DNA of 64,000 nucleotides from positions 2,061,679 to 2,125,678 of the forward strand of contig NZ_KB849756.1 of assembly GCF_000368925.1 (NCBI RefSeq), read 5' to 3'. Below the pieces are notes generated by a model. It did not search any database and was not told the DNA's origin. It was given only the letters and a program-made list of their open reading frames with translations. This document shows, one piece after another, positions 36,017 to 48,129 of the stretch (position 1 is the first letter of the stretch; every line of letters begins with the position of its first letter). Source of the stretch: Acinetobacter bereziniae LMG 1003 = CIP 70.12. GTDB lineage: Bacteria; Pseudomonadota; Gammaproteobacteria; Pseudomonadales; Moraxellaceae. The translations under genes and the position numbers were made by a program.

Positions 36017-37180
36017 CTATTTTAGTAATAGTCTTAATAGCCCAGCATTTTTTCCATCTTCCAGTACCCAAATCGAACCATCATGCGCTGGATAAATATC
36101 TCGAATCCGCTGTTTCATGTTCAAACGCTGTATTTCACGAACTGGCTTTGATTCAGTATCGACCACAATAATTGCTTCTGAAGACAATCCACCAATGAGC
36201 GCCTTATTCGTCCATTGAGGGAACAATTGTTTTTGATAAAACACCAAATTCGATGGAGAAATTACAGGTGTCCAACTGATCTCAGGTGCTTTAAATTCAG
36301 GACGGGTGACATGATCAGGAATCTCTTTTCCTGAATAATGATCCCCATTGGAAACAATGGGATAACCATAATTCTCACCTTTATGAATTAGATTTAATTC
36401 ATCACCGCCCTTAGGTCCCATTTCTACAACCCACAATTGGTCTTTATGATCAAAAGCGATACCTAAGGGATTACGATGCCCTAAAGACCAGACTTGTTTT
36501 GCGATTTCACCTTGTTGAGTGAATGGGTTATCTGCAACAACAGTACCATCATCATTCAGTCTAATGACTTTACCCAAATTCGACTTCATATCTTGTGCAG
36601 GATCAAATTTCTGACGTTCTCCAGAACTGATCCAAAGCTTTCCATCTTTCCCAAATAACATACGATGCGCATAATGCCCTTGTCCTGAGACCTTTGGAAC
36701 TTGTTCCCATATTCTTTGTATATTGCGGATTTGAGGATTTGTTTCTTGCAGGTTTAATTCACCACGAACTACAACTGCGCCATAACCACCATTGCCTTTT
36801 TCAGCATAACTCAAATAGATTTGATGATTATTTTTATAGTCAGGGTGCAAAGCAATATCACCCAATCCACCTTGCCCACCATAAGCAACTGGCGGAACAC
36901 CTAAAATATCAATGCTTTGTGATGAAGAAGGATCATAGAGCTTTAATTTCCCTCGTCTCTCTGTAATCAATAATCGCCCATCCACCAATTCAGTCATTGC
37001 CCAGGGTTCATCAAATGTCGCGACTTTTTCAACACGATAGCTTTGATCAATCATCGCAGTTGTGCTTTCTGTCGCTTGTTTTACTTCAGATGATGAATTG
37101 CTTTGAGCATTGCATGCACTGAGTAATGTACAGCCCATGAGTAGAGGTAAGTAAAAAAATTTCTGTCGTAACGCTTCCAT
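36017..37180 (-). CDS. PQQ-dependent aldose sugar dehydrogenase-type lipoprotein (GSDH family, YliI-like)
   Basis: 387 residues, lipobox LSAC (cysteine near 23). Six-bladed propeller of the glucose/sorbosone dehydrogenase family: PWAMTELVDGRLLITERRG, GGQGGLGDIALHPDY, HYAHRMLFGKDGKLWISSGER, SLGHRNPLGIAFD, and PKGGDELNLIHKGENYGYP. It reads like E. coli YliI (Asd), a soluble PQQ aldose dehydrogenase. It differs from the classic soluble Gdh of A. calcoaceticus only in family branch. GAGGAACAAGA precedes the ATG. Confidence 0.9.
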   Translation of the reverse strand: MEALRQKFFYLPLLMGCTLLSACNAQSNSSSEVKQATESTTAMIDQSYRVEKVATFDEPWAMTELVDGRLLITERRGKLKLYDPSSSQSIDILGVPPVAYGGQGGLGDIALHPDYKNNHQIYLSYAEKGNGGYGAVVVRGELNLQETNPQIRNIQRIWEQVPKVSGQGHYAHRMLFGKDGKLWISSGERQKFDPAQDMKSNLGKVIRLNDDGTVVADNPFTQQGEIAKQVWSLGHRNPLGIAFDHKDQLWVVEMGPKGGDELNLIHKGENYGYPIVSNGDHYSGKEIPDHVTRPEFKAPEISWTPVISPSNLVFYQKQLFPQWTNKALIGGLSSEAIIVVDTESKPVREIQRLNMKQRIRDIYPAHDGSIWVLEDGKNAGLLRLLLK

Positions 37181-37277
37181 TTCTTGTTCCTCAATACTTT
37201 GATGTTTTATTTATTGTAAAGAAAAGACAGTATTGAACTATTTTATATTGTTAACAGCAATTTTCTAATCCATTCGA

Positions 37278-37295
37278 AGTAAGCATTTACCTACA
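37278..37295 (+). promoter_or_regulatory. GacA-box-like palindrome upstream of the Rsm-type RNA candidate
   Basis: AGTAAG-CATTTA-CCTACA against the GacA upstream activating sequence TGTAAG-N6-CTTACA: 10 of 12 positions. Its centre is about 66 bases before the estimated RNA start at 37352, a distance like that in pseudomonad rsm promoters. A -10-like TATTCT is at 37340-37345; no good -35 is present, as is common for activator-dependent promoters. Confidence 0.5.
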
Positions 37296-37351
37296 AATCC
37301 TGCCGAATTTAGCGAATATACGGTTGCTTTAAATTCACCTATTCTATCGTT

Positions 37352-37487
37352 ATCGGGAACAGGAAGTTTCCCAGACAAAACAACAATAACAAAACGTCTG
37401 AGCATCAGGAACGTGAGATTCGACAGGAGTCAAATCTAACACACCAATACGAAGAAAACCCCATCAGGATGATGGGGTTTTCTTTTT
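37352..37487 (+). ncRNA. Candidate RsmX/Y/Z-type CsrA-binding small RNA
   Basis: About 135 nt, no coding frame. Four AGGA motifs occur, at 37361, 37407, 37425 and 37466. Three sit exactly in apical loops: stem GGGAAC/GTTTCCC around AGGAA (37355-37372, one bulge); stem GATT-C-GAC/GTC-A-AATC around AGGA (37417-37436, one mismatch); and the terminator stem CCCCATC/GATGGGG around AGGAT. Between them is an A/C-rich single-stranded linker (37376-37394). CsrA/RsmA binds ANGGA in loops; titrating RNAs of the Gac system have this size and design. The 5' end is an estimate. Confidence 0.65.
37455..37487 (+). terminator. Intrinsic terminator of the Rsm-type RNA, with AGGA in its loop
   Basis: Stem AAAACCCCATC/GATGGGGTTTT, loop AGGAT (37466-37470), then CTTTTT. 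On the minus strand a weaker T-run follows, so it may also serve the protease gene. Confidence 0.9.
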
Positions 37488-37623
37488 GTAACTATATAAT
37501 ATATTATGATGTACATCTTAAGAAGCTATAAGCTTCTTAGATAAGCAATAACTTTTTCCATCTAATCATTTCTCTTAGATGTATTAAAACACTAAATTCG
37601 CAAATCATGTCCTTTTATTCTAA

Positions 37624-38523
37624 TTAAGGTATTGAATAAAATTTTAGATTTGGCAAGTATTTATTAATCAAACCTAAATGAATATTTATCCTAATTCCAA
37701 CAGCGGTATCAAAATATTTCCCTCTGCCTAGCTTATGCTCAATTAGAATTGCTGTTAGTTTTTGCTTTGGTTGATTTACAATAAAGGGCTCCTTGAAAAA
37801 AATACCCTGTGAACGAATGATAGCCCCCCCACTACATCCTTTTAAATTTGGAGAAGTCTCCCATAATTTTCCATTAATTAGTCTTTTCTTATCATAGACC
37901 ATAGCAACATGTATATCTTGATTTAAATTATAATAATCATAGACTTCTTTCGGCATTTCTCTTGTAGGAAATCCCTCTTGCTTAAAATTGGCTATACTAT
38001 TCGAGATGTTTGATCTATTTGATTTAATCCCTGAAATAATATAAGGATTATCTTGAAAATTATTACATACTTTCAAGTTAGTTCTATGTAAGTCCAAATC
38101 ATCATAATCTAAAAAAATCTTTTTAAAGCTTTCATCTAATTTAGAATGTATATGATAAACACTTGCATCTATAGGATCACTATTATGATTTTTCCCTGAT
38201 TTTGCTGTACTGAACCTATCTCCTTGTAAATAAATAAGTTTTAAGCCTCCAAAATAACCTACAATGATTGGCTTATTTCCAAATTCATGAAATACATGTG
38301 CCGCCGAAAAAATAAAATATTCTCCACACAAACAAACAGCTACACCTGAACCAATTTGTTTTGGCATTTTTTTATTTTGTTGATAGCAAAATATTGCAAC
38401 TGTAGCAAATTCAACCTTAGGATAAAAGCCTAAAGAAAAACTATGAGCTCTATTATGTTCGAGCATTTTCGTTTTTGTATTCTCATCCTCTAAATTATAT
38501 TCTAAAAACATCATTTCATTCAT
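37624..38523 (-). CDS. Stand-alone trypsin-like serine protease-fold protein
   Basis: 299 residues, no signal peptide or membrane helix, so cytoplasmic as it stands. The chymotrypsin-type triad is seen in order: H76 in IFSAAHVFH, D119 in SDPIDASVYHI, S231 in LKGCSGGAI (GxSGG form); GSGVAV at 58-63 is the usual strand before the histidine. Such orphan proteases are found in accessory and defence loci, but no partner gene is present here. The base composition is clearly more AT-rich than its neighbours, and it sits between an RNA gene and the rrn terminator, which suggests acquisition. The start among three nearby ATGs is uncertain. Confidence 0.75.
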   Translation of the reverse strand: MNEMMFLEYNLEDENTKTKMLEHNRAHSFSLGFYPKVEFATVAIFCYQQNKKMPKQIGSGVAVCLCGEYFIFSAAHVFHEFGNKPIIVGYFGGLKLIYLQGDRFSTAKSGKNHNSDPIDASVYHIHSKLDESFKKIFLDYDDLDLHRTNLKVCNNFQDNPYIISGIKSNRSNISNSIANFKQEGFPTREMPKEVYDYYNLNQDIHVAMVYDKKRLINGKLWETSPNLKGCSGGAIIRSQGIFFKEPFIVNQPKQKLTAILIEHKLGRGKYFDTAVGIRINIHLGLINKYLPNLKFYSIP

Positions 38524-38544
38524 TCACTTTTATATTTTCCCCAT

Positions 38545-38580
38545 AAAAAAACACCCTCAACATTTTAGTTGAGGGTGTTT
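38545..38580 (-). terminator. Terminator of the rrn operon
   Basis: 14-bp stem AAAACACCCTCAAC/GTTGAGGGTGTTTT with loop ATTTTA; on the minus strand the T-run follows. It lies just after the 5S gene. Confidence 0.9.
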
Positions 38581-38591
38581 TAAGAATTAAA

Positions 38592-38706
38592 AGCTGGCGA
38601 TGACTTACTCTCACATGGGTAACCCCACACTACCATCAGCGCTAAGAGGTTTCACTTCTGAGTTCGGGAAGGGATCAGGTGGTTCACTCTTGCTATTGTC
38701 GCCAGC
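38592..38706 (-). rRNA. rrf: 5S ribosomal RNA
   Basis: About 115 nt; ends are complementary (GCTGGCGA...TCGCCAGC). The internal stretch with CCCGAACTCAGAAGTGAAA is the conserved 5S loop region. Last gene of the rrn operon before its terminator. Confidence 0.95.
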
Positions 38707-38876
38707 AAACTGTTATGGACTTTTTCGGGTCTTATGGGTATGCCTTACTTTGTTCCAAATGAGTTTAACAGAAGAACATTTGAGTTGGTTATTGTAACTA
38801 GCTTTACAACTAAATCAAGTTTCTTTGATCTTTTATGAATCAAATGATGCTTCACATACAACTGCTTGGGTGTTGT

Positions 38877-41767
<2,891 letters not shown>

Positions 41768-42124
41768 ATACAACCCCAAACAGTCGTTAATCCCTACAAG
41801 GAGGATCAACAATGTGGATTTAACCACTTCTATTTGTTGCTTGTGAACTTAATCACTGTACAGCTTCAATTTAATTCATATACCAAAACGCTTGATTCAG
41901 TTTTATCGCTAGTTCTCATTTCATTCCGCTTTAACAATTGCTTGTTAAGCTTCATAAAACGAGTTAAACAATTATTTCAACTCAAATATATTCTGTTAAT
42001 GATTCACTACCGCCTCGTCAGCAAGTAGTTCACTGTGATAAATCACAGAAGTTAATAAACTCTATAAACTTCAGTTCATTAATTTCTATAATCAATCTTT
42101 TTTAATCAGGTAACTGCGTAGTAG
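41768..42124. other. Spacer between tRNA-Ala and 23S rRNA
   Basis: 357 bases of transcribed spacer, AT-rich. Apart from the 23S processing stem at its left edge it holds no recognised gene. Confidence 0.7.
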
Positions 42125-42200
42125 TGGTGGAGACTAGGAGAGTCGAACTCCTGACCTCCTGCGTGCAAAGCAGGCGCTCTACCAACTAAGCTAAGTCCCC
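42125..42200 (-). tRNA. tRNA-Ala (TGC)
   Basis: 76 nt including encoded CCA. Acceptor stem GGGGACT/AGTCTCC, anticodon loop CTTTGCACG, T-loop GTTCGACTC. Located in the 16S-23S spacer. Confidence 0.96.
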
Positions 42201-42244
42201 AGCTTAAGATCTTAATATATCTGCTCTTCTGTGTTCAGTAGACT

Positions 42245-42321
<77 letters not shown>

Positions 42322-42333
42322 TCAGATACATCA

Positions 42334-42357
42334 ATGAAGAACAACTTGTTGTGGATT
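42334..42357 (-). repeat. 3' half of the pre-16S processing stem
   Basis: Complementary, with one base difference, to 44043-44065 on the other side of 16S. The two would pair in the primary transcript as RNase III substrate. Confidence 0.7.
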
Positions 42358-42380
42358 CTTACCAATCGTCAATCTTTCGT

Positions 42381-43919
<1,539 letters not shown>

Positions 43920-44042
43920 AAATCATTAGTGACTTAAGGTCACAATTCTGGCTCATCAATTACTGACAAATTCTCTCAAATAAACTTCGAGTAATTTAAA
44001 CCAATCAATCAATGATAATATTTCGATCAATCAATCAGTAAA

Positions 44043-44065
44043 AATCCACACAAGTTGTTCTTCAT
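44043..44065 (-). repeat. 5' half of the pre-16S processing stem
   Basis: Pairs with 42334-42357; lies in the leader about 125-145 bases before 16S. Confidence 0.7.
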
Positions 44066-44116
44066 ATTCTCTTAATGATCTTCTTCATGCTTCGTCAGCA
44101 TCAAGCTAGGTCGGCT

Positions 44117-44144
44117 ATATTACTCTCTATCTCTAGAAAGTCAA
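44117..44144 (-). promoter_or_regulatory. rrn operon promoter
   Basis: On the minus strand TTGACT, 16-base spacer, TAATAT, then a GC-rich discriminator (AGCCGACC), the typical feature of stringently controlled rRNA promoters. The leader to 16S is about 190 bases. Confidence 0.75.
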
Positions 44145-44648
44145 CTGTGATTTCAAATTATTTTTTAAACTTCCTTTCTAAAACCCAACTTAATCAATTC
44201 AACCAAGTCATTGTTTTATCAGAAGTTTTAATCTTCATCACCGCCGATGGATGTGCATTCTACAGCATTCCTAACCTAACACAACCCCCTTTTTTAATTA
44301 TTTTCTTAATTTCGCTTTGTTTGCCTATTTATTCCCCTAAATCTGGCTTTTTTATTAAAAAAATGCATTTTTGGTTTAAAAAACACACAGTGAATATGAT
44401 TTTAATTCGTTAGTCTCCTTGAGCACTCCTCTTCAGTTCAACAGCATCACTCGAATTTTCATCTCGATCATTATTATTTCTTGTTCTATACCTACCTATG
44501 AATCAAAATCACAATAATCTGCTGAATGACTATCTCTACTTACTCTACTTACATATGAGGACACGTGTGGAGATGGTGATAACCAAACAATCCGTTCTTT
44601 CACATATCTATTGACATTTTGGACTGACGTTTTGGTTCGCCTTTTATT
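44145..44648. other. Region upstream of the rrn promoter without a recognised gene
   Basis: 504 AT-rich bases. The part next to 44144 has A/T tracts that could serve as UP element. A frame at 44075-44413 on the plus strand lies over the promoter and has no ribosome binding site. Confidence 0.5.
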
Positions 44649-45281
44649 TTAGGCTTGGCTTTGAGATTGCACGATGTTGGTATCTTGTTCCAAATAAGCC
44701 AAGATCATTAAGGTTAGTTCTTTTTTAAGCTGTTGCTCTGAAATTAGAAAGTTATTATGGCTTACATAGCGCATCATAGTAAAAAGCGTACTGTTAATAA
44801 TGACGAAAGACTTATTCTTAAGCACTTCAAAACTCCAATCCTTAAAAAAGCGACTGAATACATATAAGCCGACTTCATAGAAGTGCTTTTCTAAAACTTT
44901 TGCAGCTTCTGAATTGTTATAACCATGCCAATGTTTCAACACCTCTATAAAGAAACCACCATCAGCTTTCATCATGTCAAAACCGAATTGAATACTAAGC
45001 GGTATGATTTCATTTAAACTTAAACCTTCTTGGCTGATGGCAATTTGTTTAAGTGCAAGTCCGAGCTGCTCGCTTTTACGGCGTAGCAACTCCTGAATGA
45101 TTTCTTCTTTATTGCCAAAATACTGATATATCGATCCGACACTGACACCTGATTTTTCAGAAATTTTAGGTGTGGTGACATTTAGCAAACCGTGTTCAGC
45201 AATACACAATTGTGTTGCTTCTAAAATGCTATCTACAACATTTCGAGCACGTTGTTGTTGGGGTTGTTTTCTCATTGGCAT
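44649..45281 (-). CDS. TetR-family transcriptional regulator
   Basis: 210 residues from ATG 45281, six bases after GGG; ATGs two codons either side are possible. The N-terminal helix-turn-helix covers about 20-65, with recognition segment VSVGSIYQYFGNKEEII. The C-terminal ligand domain shows no telling features. It is divergent to the MpaB-type gene, and a palindrome between them is its likely operator. Confidence 0.88.
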   Translation of the reverse strand: MPMRKQPQQQRARNVVDSILEATQLCIAEHGLLNVTTPKISEKSGVSVGSIYQYFGNKEEIIQELLRRKSEQLGLALKQIAISQEGLSLNEIIPLSIQFGFDMMKADGGFFIEVLKHWHGYNNSEAAKVLEKHFYEVGLYVFSRFFKDWSFEVLKNKSFVIINSTLFTMMRYVSHNNFLISEQQLKKELTLMILAYLEQDTNIVQSQSQA

Positions 45282-45305
45282 ATTCATCCCGAAATGCGAA
45301 TTGAA

Positions 45306-45323
45306 TACGAATAATTATTCATA
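45306..45323. promoter_or_regulatory. Palindromic operator candidate between tetR and the MpaB-type gene
   Basis: GAATAATTATTC (45309-45320) is a perfect 12-base palindrome, extended by TA/TA with one mismatch to 18 bases. It lies midway in the 80-base divergent region, where binding would cover both promoters. Confidence 0.5.
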
Positions 45324-45361
45324 TTAGAGTTTGACTAAACAATAATCAGGTCAAACGAAAA

Positions 45362-46573
45362 ATGCAAACCTTAGTTAAGCCACAACGACTTGCACCCTAT
45401 GAAAAAATGTCACGAACTAATCTCAAGACTAGAATTTTTCATTATTTTACAGAACAACCTCTACAGCCAAGTTATGCCGAGTATTTATCTTTAAACGATG
45501 CGCTACAAACGGGTGATAATGCAATGGATCAAGTTATGGATTGGGTCATGACCAACCCTAGACAAAATCGCAAGCTTTTTGAAGCGGCGTTGTATCAAGG
45601 TTTAGATAAACTTCCTCATGATATTCCAGTGCTCACTGATTTTTTTAAAATTGTCGAGCATGCACCGAGTTGGCTGGATTCAGCCAAAATTGAAACAGCA
45701 ATCAAATTCACGCATCGTTTAGGTTCCAATGGAACTTTTATTCTACGTGATCTCGCTTTAATGACAGGTTATCAATACCCCGGCTTTAACCAACCACTTA
45801 TTCAGACTGGGGCTTTGCATAAATATGCAGGAAAACGTTTAGCAGAAACGCATAAGTGGTGGTTAGATGTCAATCAACTGAATAGCTTCTCACGTTTTAA
45901 CGATGGCTTTACCTCGACGATTTATGTTCGGTTCATTCATTCTCTTGTACGTTATCAGTTGAATAAGTCAAAAGATTGGGATCACGAGATTTGGGGCACA
46001 CCCATCAATCAATATGATCAAGCCATGACCAATATTGCCTTTAGTGCGGTGCTTCTGATCGGTGTGAGAGCCATTGGTATTTTTCCAAGCAAAGCTGAGT
46101 GCGATGCCTTGATGCATTTTTGGAAGTACGCGGGTTGGTTAATGGGAATAGATGAAAAATGGTTAGTCAATAAAGAGTCTGAAGCGTGGAAATTATTACA
46201 GTGGATGAATTATGCGCATCCCAAAGTTGATGAAAGCAGCAAAGCTTTAGCCGTCAGTTTATCCAAAGAACCTTTTGAGCGGCACTATAAATATTTCAAT
46301 AGATTTTTACAAAGAAAGGCTTATCAAAACCATTTAGACATTACTCAGTTTTTTATTGGGCAACGTAAAATGAAAAATCTAGGACTGAAACCGCGTACGC
46401 TGGCATGGTATCCATTGTATTTAATTGCTAAAAATACATTGGTTTATCGTGGCGCAAAACATATCCCTAAACTTGATCAATATTTGCAAGAAAGTGGTCG
46501 TGCCAAACAAGAATATGCCCTAAGCCTCTATCAAAATGCAGGAAAGCAACTCGCGAGTATGCATCAGTCATGA
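45362..46573 (+). CDS. Oxygenase MpaB / DUF2236 family protein
   Basis: 403 residues, no signal peptide. It fits the MpaB-type (DUF2236, latex-clearing-protein-like) helical heme proteins: markers include RDLALMTGY, FNDGFTSTIYVRFIHSLVRYQL and the conserved H in that stretch as likely heme ligand, and FWKYAGWLMGID. Family members are oxygenases, but the substrate here is unknown. Divergent TetR neighbour suggests induction by a small hydrophobic compound (inference). Confidence 0.82.
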   Translation: MQTLVKPQRLAPYEKMSRTNLKTRIFHYFTEQPLQPSYAEYLSLNDALQTGDNAMDQVMDWVMTNPRQNRKLFEAALYQGLDKLPHDIPVLTDFFKIVEHAPSWLDSAKIETAIKFTHRLGSNGTFILRDLALMTGYQYPGFNQPLIQTGALHKYAGKRLAETHKWWLDVNQLNSFSRFNDGFTSTIYVRFIHSLVRYQLNKSKDWDHEIWGTPINQYDQAMTNIAFSAVLLIGVRAIGIFPSKAECDALMHFWKYAGWLMGIDEKWLVNKESEAWKLLQWMNYAHPKVDESSKALAVSLSKEPFERHYKYFNRFLQRKAYQNHLDITQFFIGQRKMKNLGLKPRTLAWYPLYLIAKNTLVYRGAKHIPKLDQYLQESGRAKQEYALSLYQNAGKQLASMHQS

Positions 46574-46597
46574 TTTGAAAAGTTAAGGTGTTCAGCC

Positions 46598-47767
46598 TTA
46601 ACTTTGTTTTTCCAAGCGGTGTTTATAGATATTAAGTACAACATCACTAAATTCATTCAGCACATAGCGTGTCCATAAATCCGCATACCAATTCACTTCA
46701 GTTGATAAACGATAATCGATCGTTAATACCATTTTCGTTTGCTGTGGACTAATGGCTTCCAGTTGATAGTCTGTTGTTAACAAATTGAAATATGCTCCAC
46801 CAATTTTCAAATGATCATCTAAAGATCCTTTGGGAAAGGATTCCTGATTAAAAACATAAGTCCAAGCCAACTGCGTTGGTGCATGAGACTGAGTGATTTT
46901 TTCTTGGAAATGAATACCGCGTTGCCAATAAATTTGACGAATCAAGCCATTATCTGTTTGCTCAGTCATTCCAGAAATTGGTTTTGGAAAACCCATTAAA
47001 AAAATTGGACTAAATTTTATTTCGCTGGACTGAATCTGTTGGATATTATTAATCGATGCAAAAACATCTTGAATAGGTGCATTAACAATAATTTCTTGAC
47101 GTGTTACACCATTATGATACTGAGAGAAATCAGGTAATAGTAACAAGCCTAGCAAAGGTAAAAGTACAATAGAGTAAACTTTATTATATGGCTTCCATAA
47201 ACGTCGACATAAAAAATGCATGCATGTCGCACCTAAAGTCGAACAGAGGAAAAATATCGGCGCTGCCATGATCAGACAAATGCCACCCTCTCTTAAAATG
47301 ACTACACCAACAACAATGATCCCGAATAAAATATAAATTTGCTGAAGAAATGTTTGTTTTAACGAATTTGGAGATTTTAAAGATTTCACATACTCCATGA
47401 TCGCACCCAGACTAAAAGGTAAGAATAGTAGAAATGCCACTGTCAACATTTTCTCTGAACTTAAAGCAATCAGTGAGATGATTAAAAAATAACAAAGCAC
47501 AATACAAAGCAAAGGTAACCAACGAATAAATGCTGTTCTTGCAGGATATTCCTGAAGAATTTTCATACTGGGTTGATGAAATACTCTACAAATTAATTTT
47601 CGATCAGGTTGTACAATGGTCTGATAAATACGAATTTCGTCAATTCCTTCAATTTTTAGTCGTTCTCTAAATATTTGTTCAAACGCTGTTGTCCACTCTT
47701 CATCCGCGATGGAAACTTCGCCATATTGTTTAAAAATATCAAGATAAGCTTCTATTTTTTCATTCAT
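46598..47767 (-). CDS. Membrane protein with C-terminal SRPBCC-like domain
   Basis: 389 residues. N-terminal soluble part (about 1-75), four to six membrane helices (about 78-210), then an SRPBCC/polyketide-cyclase-like domain (about 218-385) starting at QEIIVNAPIQDVFASINNI. Such domains bind hydrophobic ligands; here it would sit outside the membrane anchor. It is the last gene of the run that begins with the copper-related genes (94 bases after the small His/Met protein), so co-transcription is likely but its link to copper is unproven. Confidence 0.7.
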   Translation of the reverse strand: MNEKIEAYLDIFKQYGEVSIADEEWTTAFEQIFRERLKIEGIDEIRIYQTIVQPDRKLICRVFHQPSMKILQEYPARTAFIRWLPLLCIVLCYFLIISLIALSSEKMLTVAFLLFLPFSLGAIMEYVKSLKSPNSLKQTFLQQIYILFGIIVVGVVILREGGICLIMAAPIFFLCSTLGATCMHFLCRRLWKPYNKVYSIVLLPLLGLLLLPDFSQYHNGVTRQEIIVNAPIQDVFASINNIQQIQSSEIKFSPIFLMGFPKPISGMTEQTDNGLIRQIYWQRGIHFQEKITQSHAPTQLAWTYVFNQESFPKGSLDDHLKIGGAYFNLLTTDYQLEAISPQQTKMVLTIDYRLSTEVNWYADLWTRYVLNEFSDVVLNIYKHRLEKQS

Positions 47768-47861
47768 TTCTAATTATCTTTACTGTTTGACCCTATTTTA
47801 AATATCTGTAATTAAAAAGGAAGTCCTCAGACCTCCTTTTTATTTTAAGATTTTCACATCA

Positions 47862-48104
47862 TCAATGATTATGCTTTGGCTCTGAAGCTGAATGCTGTAT
47901 ATTTTGCATATCTTCATGACTCATCTTAGACATGTCGTGCTGTTCAGCCGCTTTCTGTTTTTGACTTGGCATATAGTCAGGTTCATTGGTAATCGCCAAA
48001 TAGAAGATTCCCATGAAAATGCAGCTTAAAATAATTGCGATGACTAGCAACTTCCATCCCCAAAATGACTTTTCTGGCGATAACTTATTACTGTCGTTAC
48101 TCAT
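47862..48104 (-). CDS. Small His/Met-rich membrane protein, copper-cluster member
   Basis: 80 residues. One membrane helix (about 17-38) and a hydrophilic tail with metal-ligand residues: HDMSKMSHEDMQNIQH and a final HNH. The tail probably lies in the periplasm and could bind copper. GAGGATGT gives a good ribosome binding site, 25 bases after the OprC-like gene. No named family is recognised. Confidence 0.75.
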   Translation of the reverse strand: MSNDSNKLSPEKSFWGWKLLVIAIILSCIFMGIFYLAITNEPDYMPSQKQKAAEQHDMSKMSHEDMQNIQHSASEPKHNH

Positions 48105-48129
48105 ATGACATCCTCATATTTCGGTAAAA

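Noticed and set aside
37624..38523. A full multi-gene defence system around the trypsin-like gene
   Set aside because: Its neighbours are an RNA candidate and the rrn operon; no effector or sensor gene is next to it, so only an orphan protease is claimed.
44075..44413. 112-codon plus-strand frame
   Set aside because: It lies across the rrn promoter and leader and has no ribosome binding site.
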